Part shown: positions 1 through 5,020 of the stretch, piece after piece
How positions within the stretch are numbered: the stretch's first letter is position 1
How the letters are laid out: the number at the start of each line of letters is the position of its first letter
Assembly: GCA_023436075.1 (NCBI GenBank)
Contig: JAEZKS010000004.1
Span: 1-7,538 of the forward strand
From: Methanobacteriota archaeon
GTDB taxonomy: Archaea; Halobacteriota; Methanocellia; Methanocellales; Methanocellaceae
Reading direction: 5' to 3'
DNA length: 7,538 nt
Notes under the pieces: generated by a model
What the model was told of the DNA's origin: nothing
The model's input: the letters and a program-made list of their open reading frames with translations, nothing else
The model's database searches: none
Position numbers and translations under genes: made by a program

Positions 1-409
1 GGTAAAGCTCGATTAAAGAGATCCTCATGATCTTCTCCATGCGAGCATCTCCCATCCAGCTCCTTGACACACCATCTGCCATGGCCATGAACCCATCCAG
101 CCCCATCGCAACGATCTGCGATTCAGCTTCGTCGCTATCTGACCATCTTCCCATCTTGCTCTGGTTCCACCGCTCCGTAGAATACCCGAAAACCTGCTCG
201 AGTATCTCGTCCTTGCTGGTAAAGTAGTAATACAGCGTGGCCTTTTTGATGCCAGCCGCTTCCGCTATCTCCCTCAAGGATACGGCGTCGAAGCCTTTCC
301 GAGCAAACAGGTCGATGGCGACGTCGAATATCTTCTCCTTCGTCGTCATTTCGCCCGATGCGTCAGGTGGTGCAACTTTTACTTCGTCTTTTCCAGCCAT
401 GTCCATCAT
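1..409 (-). CDS. TetR-family transcriptional repressor, 5' part (runs off the left edge)
   Basis: A minus-strand frame stays open from an ATG at 409 to the window edge, giving the first 136 residues; the C-terminal ligand-binding part is missing. Residues about 22-70 form a classic TetR N-terminal DNA-binding domain: helix 1 MTTKEKIFDVAIDLFARKGF, then SLREIAEAAGIKKATLYYYF as the helix-turn-helix, then TSKDEIL. The later residues are the start of the variable effector and dimerisation domain, so the inducer cannot be read. The start is uncertain. Tandem ATGs at 409 and 406 lie about 40 nt below the inferred transcript start, while the ATG at 349 gives the more usual family N-terminus (MTTKEK); none has a strong Shine-Dalgarno. 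Two near-identical 20-bp operators flank its TATA box, so autoregulation is likely. Any co-transcribed target, such as an efflux or enzyme gene, would lie left of the window. Family assignment is firm; the specific role is unknown. Confidence 0.93.
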   Translation of the reverse strand, partial: MMDMAGKDEVKVAPPDASGEMTTKEKIFDVAIDLFARKGFDAVSLREIAEAAGIKKATLYYYFTSKDEILEQVFGYSTERWNQSKMGRWSDSDEAESQIVAMGLDGFMAMADGVSRSWMGDARMEKIMRISLIELY

Positions 410-433
410 GCCTTTCTCGACCGTCCGGCAGTA

Positions 434-453
434 TCTACCGACCGACCGGTAGA
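434..453. promoter_or_regulatory. Operator 1 for the TetR-family repressor
   Basis: The 20-bp imperfect palindrome TCTACCGACCGACCGGTAGA has outer arms TCTACCG/CGGTAGA. It differs from operator 2 at a single base and overlaps the predicted transcription start of tetR. A repressor bound here would block RNA polymerase. That the adjacent TetR binds it is inference from position and from the palindromic form usual for TetR operators. Confidence 0.75.
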
Positions 454-469
454 CAGTATGATACGGTCT

Positions 470-480
470 AAGTATTTAAA
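470..480 (-). promoter_or_regulatory. TATA box of the tetR gene
   Basis: On the minus strand this reads TTTAAATACTT, a close match to the archaeal TATA consensus. A start site about 25 nt downstream would fall near 447-452, inside operator 1, leaving a leader of about 40 nt to the ATG at 409. The box sits in the 27-bp gap between the two operators. Confidence 0.75.
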
Positions 481-500
481 TCTACCGACCGGCCGGTAGA
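481..500. promoter_or_regulatory. Operator 2 for the TetR-family repressor
   Basis: The palindrome TCTACCGACCGGCCGGTAGA is symmetric at 18 of 20 positions and matches operator 1 at 19 of 20. It abuts the TATA box on its upstream side, where the BRE would lie, so binding could exclude TFB. Start-to-start spacing from operator 1 is 47 bp, about 4.5 helical turns. No gene is seen diverging to the right, so both sites probably serve tetR itself. Confidence 0.75.
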
Positions 501-520
501 TGGCTTAAGGAATTGATAAT

Positions 521-548
521 GCAAGAGAGCCCGGCAGCTCGGTCAGGC
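521..548. repeat. 28-bp direct repeat, left copy
   Basis: This copy matches 1057-1084 in the same orientation at 27 of 28 positions; the shared 24-bp core begins GAGAGCCCGGCAGCTCGG and ends TCAGGC. The two copies enclose foldback element A. It is too long for an ordinary transposon target-site duplication. Only the right copy continues into the GC-rich hairpin repeat. Confidence 0.8.
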
Positions 549-595
549 ACGTCTACGTACGGCGGCATGGCTCGGCGACGAGTTTTCCTGCCGCA

Positions 596-1013
596 GCTTT
601 CGACTTCGAATGCCGGGAACCGTTTTAGGCCGCAGCGGCCGCAGGCTTCGCCACGCAGCGACCGCAGCTTCTATTAATAATAGTGAAAGCGTTTGAAACG
701 TCTCCTTGGCTCCGGAGCTCCTTAGCTCCTTTATTAAAACAGTACTCCTCCGCTCCATTTTCCCCTCTGCTCTACCTGAACTCCGTGTAACTCCTTAGCT
801 CAGCGACGGGAGAAAAGGAGGCTAGCGGAGCAGAGGTAGAGCACAGGAGTAAACGGAGCAGAGGAGTACGATTTTTAATAAAAGAGCCACGGAGCAGGGG
901 AGCCAAGGATGACGAATATGTTATCCTGCGATTGAGATTAAAGCTAAGCGTAAAATCCGAAAGTTGCTGTGATCGCTGCGTGGCGAAGCCTGCGATCGCT
1001 GCGGCCTAAAAAC
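596..1013. repeat. Foldback (long inverted-repeat) element A
   Basis: An imperfect palindrome of about 0.4 kb with no gene. The outer arms at 623-668 and 966-1011 are complementary at 42 of 46 positions; they begin TTTTAGGCCGCAGCG and contain CGCAGGCTTCGCCACGCAGCG. Inner arms also pair: 732-756 (TATTAAAACAGTACTCC...) with 855-880, and GCTCTACCT at 769-777 with AGGTAGAGC at 834-842. The centre lies near 800-812. The arms are rich in degenerate CTCCTTAGCTCC-like units on the left and GGAG units on the right. Element B (about 5069-5418) is a related copy, and the similarity starts at about 596, outside the outer arm, with GCTTTCGACTTCGAATGC. No transposase and no clear target-site duplication are seen. 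A non-autonomous mobile element, a structured RNA or a structural DNA element are all possible. Confidence 0.8.
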
Positions 1014-1056
1014 TTCGCCCTTGTACCGCAACGCATCGACTAAACAACAACTTCCG

Positions 1057-1084
1057 GCAGGAGAGCCCGGCAGCTCGGTCAGGC
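1057..1084. repeat. 28-bp direct repeat, right copy
   Basis: Second copy of the 521-548 sequence, 536 bp away, just to the right of foldback element A. It runs into the GC-rich hairpin repeat at 1074-1123, so it may be the left part of that larger dispersed element. Confidence 0.8.
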
Positions 1085-1123
1085 GCACGCGCGCGACCGA
1101 GTCCCGGGCCCTCTTGTTAAGGC
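1074..1123. repeat. GC-rich dispersed hairpin repeat, copy 1
   Basis: CTCGGTC (1074-1080) pairs perfectly with GACCGAG (1095-1101) around a CG-rich loop, followed by CCCGGG and then CCTCTTGTTAAGGC (1110-1123). The last 14 bases recur exactly at 7447-7460, and the preceding CGCGCG/GACC part recurs loosely there. Weaker relatives lie at 2577-2612 and 5429-5467. The function is unknown; all copies lie between genes. Confidence 0.65.
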
Positions 1124-1162
1124 TGATATGTCCCCGTATTCTGGTCGTCAGGCTGCCTGGCG

Positions 1163-1186
1163 CTGATCGGACCTAAAGGCGATCAG
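1163..1186. promoter_or_regulatory. Inverted repeat upstream of PaaK paralog 1
   Basis: CTGATCG (1163-1169) and CGATCAG (1180-1186) are perfect inverted 7-mers separated by 10 bp. The repeat ends about 8 bp before a TATA-like stretch, CTATTAA (1194-1200). The position fits a transcription-factor site; the binding protein is unknown. Confidence 0.45.
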
Positions 1187-1193
1187 TCGAAAG

Positions 1194-1200
1194 CTATTAA
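1194..1200 (+). promoter_or_regulatory. Possible TATA box for PaaK paralog 1
   Basis: CTATTAA followed by TGTGATAATATTA is the only AT-rich stretch at a suitable distance. It would place the transcript start near 1220-1225, giving a leader of about 30 nt to the GTG at 1251. The match to consensus is weak. Confidence 0.35.
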
Positions 1201-1239
1201 TGTGATAATATTACACAGCTATGTACAAAGATATACAAT

Positions 1240-1244
1240 GGAGG
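1240..1244 (+). promoter_or_regulatory. Ribosome binding site that decides the start of PaaK paralog 1
   Basis: GGAGG lies 6 nt before GTG at 1251. The in-frame ATG at 1221 has no such site, so the GTG is favoured. The GGAGG would otherwise lie inside the coding sequence. Confidence 0.6.
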
Positions 1245-1250
1245 CCCCAG

Positions 1251-2549
1251 GTGAGCGAAAACAACCGGTCATTCGCCGATCGTCCGGACGACCTGTACAT
1301 GCCGAGAAAAGAGCTGGAGCAGCTACAGCTCAAGCGGCTCAAGGCAGTCGTAAAGCAGGTGTACGGGAACAATGCGTTCTACAAGCGAAAGTTCGACGAG
1401 ACAGGCGTGAAACCGGAAGATATCAAGAGCCTGGCTGACCTCAGCAAGCTCCCGTTTACTGACAAGACCGACATTCGCGATAACTACCCATATGGCCTCC
1501 TGTCAGTGCCTCGCAGCGAGCTGGTGCGCATGCACGCCTCATCAGGCACAACCGGCAAGCCGACGGCAGTTTTCTACACGAAGAACGACATCCGCACCTG
1601 GGCGCAGATGTTCGCCCGCTGCCTGCGGCTGGCAGGTGTCACGAAGGACGACGTGTTCCAGGTCACGCCCGGCTACGGGCTGTTCACCGGTGGCCTCGGG
1701 TTCCATTACGGCGGCGAAGAGCTGGGCTGCATGGTCATCCCCATCGGCCCTGGCGACACGCGCAAGCAGATCGAGATGATGAAGGACTTCGGCACCACGG
1801 TGCTGGGCGGGACGGTCACGTATTCGCTGCGAATATCGGAAGTATGCCATGAGATGGGCCTCGATCCGAAAGATCTCGGCCTGCGGGTGGGCATCTTCGG
1901 CGCGGAGCACTGGTCCGACGCCATGCGGAAGCAGATCGAGGGCACCTTCGGCTTCGACGCCTACGACATCTACGGCCTGTCCGAGATGTTCGGGCCGGGC
2001 ATCGGCCTCGACTGCAAGGAACACCACGGCATTCACATCTGGGAAGACCACTTTATTCTCGAAATCCTCGACAAGCGCGGCGAGCCGTGCGACGAGGGCG
2101 AGCGCGGCGAGATCGTGCTCACGCCCCTGACTAAGGAAGGCATGCCGCTGATCCGCTATCGGACCCGGGATCTGAGCAAGCTGCTGGGCGAATGCTCCTG
2201 TGGCATGACCCACCGGATCATCGACCGCGTCCATGGCCGTACGGACGACATGGTCATCGTGCGCGGCGTCAACGTCTTCCCCGGCCAGATCGAGTCAGTC
2301 CTGATGAAGCACCCGGACATCAACAATGAATGGTACGCCTACGCCCGCCGAAGCGAATCGGGCTCGATGGACTCGCTGATCATCCGCGTCGAGACGGATA
2401 AGCCTACGAAAGAAATGGTGACGGGGCTTACCCGAGAGCTGACCTCGATGCTCATGGGCCTGAAGCCGGAGCTGGAACTGGTGCCAGTCGGTGTGCTGCC
2501 CAGGCAGGAAAAGAAGACCAGGCGGCTTATTGACGAGCGTAAGTTTTAG
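1251..2549 (+). CDS. Phenylacetate-CoA ligase / coenzyme F390 synthetase family protein (paralog 1)
   Basis: Adenylate-forming enzyme that activates an aryl or other carboxylic acid as an acyl-AMP and then normally transfers it to CoA; cytoplasmic. From the GTG start it has 432 residues, the usual PaaK size. Visible motifs are the P-loop SSGTTGKPT (about 97-105), YGLSEMFGPG (241-250), LIRYRTRD (300-307), the hinge GRTDDMVIVRGVNVFP (329-344) and the C-terminal lysine region LPRQEKKTRRLID (catalytic Lys about 422). Cys residues in GLDCKEHHGIH and CSCG could bind metal (inference). It departs from paralog 2 near the pocket: TVTYSLRI replaces TPSYLLHM, GAEHW replaces GAEPW, and EKK replaces QGK, so the substrate may differ. 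GTG 1251 is chosen for its GGAGG site; ATG 1221 would add 10 residues. It is monocistronic between foldback element A and a T-rich terminator. F390 synthetase (F420 adenylation) is the main alternative role. Confidence 0.93.
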   Translation: MSENNRSFADRPDDLYMPRKELEQLQLKRLKAVVKQVYGNNAFYKRKFDETGVKPEDIKSLADLSKLPFTDKTDIRDNYPYGLLSVPRSELVRMHASSGTTGKPTAVFYTKNDIRTWAQMFARCLRLAGVTKDDVFQVTPGYGLFTGGLGFHYGGEELGCMVIPIGPGDTRKQIEMMKDFGTTVLGGTVTYSLRISEVCHEMGLDPKDLGLRVGIFGAEHWSDAMRKQIEGTFGFDAYDIYGLSEMFGPGIGLDCKEHHGIHIWEDHFILEILDKRGEPCDEGERGEIVLTPLTKEGMPLIRYRTRDLSKLLGECSCGMTHRIIDRVHGRTDDMVIVRGVNVFPGQIESVLMKHPDINNEWYAYARRSESGSMDSLIIRVETDKPTKEMVTGLTRELTSMLMGLKPELELVPVGVLPRQEKKTRRLIDERKF

Positions 2550-2576
2550 GTCGTTTTTAAGTATAGTCCTAGGAGC

Positions 2577-2612
2577 CCCGGCATTTTCGCGTGCGCGCGA
2601 GACGACCGGGCC
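2577..2612. repeat. GC-rich hairpin downstream of PaaK paralog 1 (diverged dispersed repeat)
   Basis: TCGCG (2587-2591) and CGCGA (2596-2600) form a tight hairpin, enclosed by CCCGG (2577-2581) and CCGGG (2606-2610). The CGCGTGCGCGCGAGACGACC stretch resembles the CG-rich core of the repeats at 1074-1123 and 7411-7460. It may be a relative of that repeat or part of a terminator; the T-run follows about 30 bp later. Confidence 0.4.
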
Positions 2613-2643
2613 GCTCGCAGCTATCCGGGGATGAAGGAATTCG

Positions 2644-2655
2644 TTTTTATTTTTT
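2644..2655 (+). terminator. T-rich terminator for PaaK paralog 1
   Basis: TTTTTATTTTTT on the coding strand, about 95 bp after the stop codon and about 30 bp after a GC-rich hairpin. Archaeal RNA polymerase stops at such oligo-T tracts. A shorter T5 run at 2554-2558, 5 nt after the stop, may be a first stop site. Confidence 0.6.
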
Positions 2656-2678
2656 GTTCAGGCTTTCCAGCCGTTTGA

Positions 2679-2775
2679 CACAGAGTTCAAAGAGTTCAAA
2701 GAGTACACAGAGTTTTCTTTTAAAAACAGGCTTACAATCATGCCTTTTTCTAAATAGAACTCTATGAACTCTGTG
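2679..2775. repeat. Foldback hairpin with 9-bp tandem units
   Basis: The left arm 2679-2697 (CACAGAGTTCAAAGAGTTC) is complementary to 2757-2775 at 18 of 19 positions. The left arm belongs to a 9-bp tandem array at 2682-2717 of four units: AGAGTTCAA twice, then AGAGTACAC and AGAGTTTTC. Inside, AAAAACAGGC (2722-2731) can pair with GCCTTTTTC with one bulge. It has no coding potential and lies between two convergent genes. Confidence 0.7.
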
Positions 2776-2795
2776 CTAAATCACGGGAGAGCCTA

Positions 2796-2842
2796 TACAA
2801 AAAGATAACAGACACAAAGGAATTTTCCGTTTCCTTTGTGTC
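2796..2842 (-). terminator. Hairpin terminator of the secreted-protein gene
   Basis: GACACAAAGGAA (2811-2822) and TTCCTTTGTGTC (2831-2842) form a perfect 12-bp stem with an 8-nt loop, 22 bp after the minus-strand stop codon. On the minus strand it is followed by TGTTATCTTTTTG. T-rich DNA also follows on the plus side (CTTTCCTTC), so it might stop transcription from both directions between these convergent genes. Confidence 0.7.
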
Positions 2843-2864
2843 TTTCCTTCGTGATTTCAGGTGC

Positions 2865-3818
2865 TCATATCGTGTCCGATACCTGTATGTTCGCCTTCGG
2901 CACCAGGCCCCAGTTGATCACGTCCAGCACGACACGTTGGCCTCCTTGGTCCGTGATCTTCTCGTACTTCTCCCCGGGCTTCAAGTCCTTTGTCTCGCCG
3001 TTGACCTTGATCCGTACGCGGCCGTCGGCGCCGGCGAAGAGTACCTGCACGCCTGCTCCGATAGAGCTGCCGATGTTGTAGTCGTACACGTATTTGTTGT
3101 TCGCGTCATCGCTGTTGGCATATCCGAAGTATAGCTGTGACGCATCGTAGTTGACGCCGGGTTTCGTCTTCAGGACCAGCTTCTTCTCGGTGTCGCTGAA
3201 CTTGTAATTCATCGTCACGTTCGGGAGGATGATGCCCTGGTTAGTCGGATCGAGCAGCATAGTGCTCTTCGAGACTTCGATGAAGATCACCTGGTCAGCC
3301 GGGATCGTGGAGGAGACTTCCGTGGCGAACGTATCGGTGTTGTTCGTCGGCGCAGGTGTCGCCGTCGGAGTGCCTCCGCCATAGTACTGGGACATCTGGT
3401 CCTGCGATGGCAATTGCGACAGTGACTGAATGATCGCGTCGTAGTCCGACGCAGGTATCGAGTTGACGTCACCCGTAGAGGCGTGGTTGTCCGGGCTGAA
3501 GAAGTTCATATTGTTCAGGTCCCAGTTGCTGAACGCCGACTGTTCCGGCGTAGACACCTCCATGTCACTCGACGGCGTGCTGAAACTACCCAGGCTGCTG
3601 CTTACAGGCACTCCTGAGTCCAGACTGCTGGTCGGAGAGCCAAGGCCGGATAGTTGCGAGCCGATGCCTGTGCCTGACGTATCCTGCCCGGATGACGACG
3701 ATCCGAAGCCAGGCAGGCCCATCTCTGACAGGGACGAAGGAAAGCCGAACGCCCCCGAGGCTGAAATGATAAGCCCTGCCGCCAGCAGGACCATAAGTGC
3801 GACCATTACCCGTTTCAT
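2865..3818 (-). CDS. Secreted or surface Ser/Gly-rich protein of unknown function
   Basis: 317 residues. Residues 1-23 form a Sec-type signal peptide: MKR, then the hydrophobic VMVALMVLLAAGLII, then SASGA with likely cleavage near A23. Residues about 25-95 are low-complexity Ser/Gly/Thr/Pro sequence that is probably disordered. About 95-145 is polar. A TPTATPAPT linker lies at 150-158. Residues about 168-317 look like a compact, mostly beta domain (VIFIEVSKSTMLL, VRIKVNGETKDLKPGEKYEKI, QRVVLDVINWGLVP). There is no cysteine, no second membrane helix and no visible sorting motif. N-glycosylation sequons occur at N159 (NNT) and N200 (NVT). The start is supported by GAGGG (3826-3830), 7 nt upstream of the ATG. 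It is transcribed divergently from the YkgJ-type gene and ends before a strong hairpin. I recognise no family; the KVNGETKDLKPGEKY segment resembles short beta modules of cell-surface proteins only in general character. Confidence 0.85.
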   Translation of the reverse strand: MKRVMVALMVLLAAGLIISASGAFGFPSSLSEMGLPGFGSSSSGQDTSGTGIGSQLSGLGSPTSSLDSGVPVSSSLGSFSTPSSDMEVSTPEQSAFSNWDLNNMNFFSPDNHASTGDVNSIPASDYDAIIQSLSQLPSQDQMSQYYGGGTPTATPAPTNNTDTFATEVSSTIPADQVIFIEVSKSTMLLDPTNQGIILPNVTMNYKFSDTEKKLVLKTKPGVNYDASQLYFGYANSDDANNKYVYDYNIGSSIGAGVQVLFAGADGRVRIKVNGETKDLKPGEKYEKITDQGGQRVVLDVINWGLVPKANIQVSDTI

Positions 3819-3943
3819 ATCATTACCCTCAACACGTTGTAGTGTAGAATAGAGCGATTCATGTCGATAAGCCGATGCAACGATTTAGACGGCGAAAGGC
3901 CCGGAGCACAGTGAGAATAAGCCTATGGGCATGCCGAGCACGC

Positions 3944-3956
3944 GGAAAGTATATCG
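3944..3956 (+). promoter_or_regulatory. Probable BRE/TATA of the YkgJ-type gene
   Basis: GGAAAGTATATCG fits a purine-rich BRE followed by a TATA-like box. Start of transcription would be expected near 3975-3980, giving a leader of about 10 nt or less before the ATG at 3987, consistent with the absence of a clear Shine-Dalgarno. Confidence 0.5.
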
Positions 3957-3958
3957 CC

Positions 3959-3980
3959 GCCGGGCAGAAAATAGCCCGGC
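3959..3980. promoter_or_regulatory. Perfect inverted repeat just before the YkgJ start codon
   Basis: GCCGGGC (3959-3965) and GCCCGGC (3974-3980) are perfect inverted 7-mers around AGAAAATA. The repeat lies between the TATA box and the ATG, ending 6 nt before it. If transcription starts near 3976 it is a DNA operator; if it starts further upstream, an RNA hairpin would hide the ribosome-entry region. Either way it is well placed for negative control. Confidence 0.55.
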
Positions 3981-3986
3981 AGAGAT

Positions 3987-4958
3987 ATGGCATACACACT
4001 AATTGAGTTCTCGTGCAAGAGATGTGGCGACTGCTGCAGGAAACACGGGCTGTATCCCGTGACATCGAGCGACATAGCCGACATAGCGTGCCATGCAGGC
4101 GTCGGGACGGAAGAGATATTATCACGCTTTTGCACCGTGACCACTCACGACGGACGGAAAGGCCTGTTCTCCCGCGGTTCCGGTACAGCCTGCCCGTTCC
4201 TTGACGGCAATGGCTGCTCGATCCATGCGTTCAAGCCGCTAGTGTGTTCTATTTTTCCCGATCCTGACGGCCACGTGACCGTCCGGCGCCTCAAGGACTG
4301 CCTCAAGGCATCCACCACAGGCGGAGAAGGCCTGTACCGATGTGCCGCCTGGGACCTGCCTGACGACGGCATCCTCGCCCAGGAGATCGAAATGACCGCC
4401 CGCTTCCGGATCAGAGAAGATACGGATGCCCAATACTTCTCAGGTCACGACAGCATCGATGCAGACACCGTTGAATACCTCTCGCGGCTGGCGGAACTCC
4501 TCTGCACAGATCTGCCTCTGTACCTGGCGACGTCGCGGAAGTACGGCCTGCTGCGGCAGTTCCACACGGGAGGACCATCTGATATCGCCGCCCTCGTACA
4601 GGCGGAGCGAGACATCCTGTACCGCTACTGCGGCACGTATGTGACGGCCAACATGCTGCCTGAAGCGTTCATCGAATGCAGGAGAGTGATGGCTACGTTC
4701 GTCGATGGCAGGCCAGGCATCGTGGTCTTATGCGATACGCTGCCTTCGGCAGGCGGCGAAGCGCACTTCCTCTGGCGCAGGTACGGCGAGACGGGCGTTT
4801 TCGGAGTGGTCGTCGAAGGTGGCGGGGCCGGGTATGCCACGGCTTTTGTCATCGAGACTCCATGCCTCGATGACATTTTGAGCGACGGAAGGCTGCATCT
4901 CGCGTTCAGCGACGGGTCGGGAAAAGTGAGCTTCACCTGTAAAAACGGCATATTATAA
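3987..4958 (+). CDS. YkgJ-type CxxCxxCC metal-cluster protein with C-terminal extension
   Basis: 323 residues. The N-terminal about 120 residues match the YkgJ (UPF0153) family, annotated as putative zinc- or iron-chelating: FSCKRCGDCCRKHG carries C10, C13, C16 and C17, and CPFLDGNGCSIHAFKPLVCSIFP carries C69, C77 and C87 with the family's C-x7-C-x9-C spacing. The biochemical role of the family is unsettled. Residues about 130-215 look helical (QEIEMTARFRIRED, TVEYLSRLAELLC). About 220-320 look alpha/beta with a Gly-rich stretch VFGVVVEGGGAGYATAF, and I recognise no family there. YkgJ proteins are often only 100-150 residues, so this one is long. No signal peptide is seen; cytoplasmic location is inferred. 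The ATG at 3987 follows an inverted repeat and lacks a good ribosome site, suggesting a near-leaderless mRNA. It is divergent from the secreted-protein gene with 168 bp between them. Confidence 0.88.
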   Translation: MAYTLIEFSCKRCGDCCRKHGLYPVTSSDIADIACHAGVGTEEILSRFCTVTTHDGRKGLFSRGSGTACPFLDGNGCSIHAFKPLVCSIFPDPDGHVTVRRLKDCLKASTTGGEGLYRCAAWDLPDDGILAQEIEMTARFRIREDTDAQYFSGHDSIDADTVEYLSRLAELLCTDLPLYLATSRKYGLLRQFHTGGPSDIAALVQAERDILYRYCGTYVTANMLPEAFIECRRVMATFVDGRPGIVVLCDTLPSAGGEAHFLWRRYGETGVFGVVVEGGGAGYATAFVIETPCLDDILSDGRLHLAFSDGSGKVSFTCKNGIL

Positions 4959-4973
4959 ACAAGCCTCTGAAAG

Positions 4974-4978
4974 TTTTT
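4974..4978 (+). terminator. Oligo-T terminator of the YkgJ-type gene
   Basis: A T5 run (AAGTTTTTATC) 15 bp after the stop codon on the coding strand, typical of archaeal intrinsic stop sites. No stem-loop precedes it. Confidence 0.4.
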
Positions 4979-5020
4979 ATCCTGGCATCCTGTGAGAAAC
5001 TTTTAAGATCGGTGATATTG

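Larger units (their letters stand above)
501..1220. other. Long gene-poor intergenic region (tetR to PaaK paralog 1)
   Basis: This stretch of about 720 bp holds no protein gene I can support. Its content is one copy of a 28-bp direct repeat (521-548), foldback element A (about 596-1013), the second copy of the direct repeat (1057-1084), a GC-rich hairpin repeat (1074-1123), and an inverted repeat (1163-1186) before a weak TATA-like box. Open frames inside element A are explained by its repeat structure. The AT-rich inner arms and GC-rich ends give it an uneven composition unlike neighbouring genes. Confidence 0.7.

Noticed and set aside
543..758. Minus-strand 71-codon open frame within element A
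   Set aside because: It lies wholly in the foldback arm and left flank, follows the repeat units, and has no ribosome site. The matching frame in element B has a different N-terminal part. Best explained as repeat sequence.
992..999. GCGATCGC octamers, as in the cyanobacterial HIP1 repeat
   Set aside because: The occurrences seen are part of the outer arms of elements A and B, and nothing else suggests a cyanobacterium.
623..1011. Element A as an insertion sequence or classical MITE
   Set aside because: No transposase and no short target-site duplication beside the outer arms (left flank GAACCG, right flank CTTCGC). Kept only as a foldback repeat of unknown mobility.
1222..1299. Two TGTACA hexamers (1222-1227 and 1294-1299) as TrpY-type boxes at PaaK paralog 1
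   Set aside because: One lies inside the coding sequence, a hexamer is expected by chance every few kilobases, and no TrpY gene is in view.
1542..2234. Minus-strand 230-codon open frame antisense to PaaK paralog 1
   Set aside because: A shadow frame of a GC-rich gene; the composition is Ala/Asp/Val-rich without domain motifs, and the plus-strand frame carries clear catalytic motifs.
2682..2717. Tandem 9-bp units as a CRISPR array or plasmid-type iterons
   Set aside because: Units are adjacent with no spacers and only four in number, and no cas or replication-initiator gene is present.
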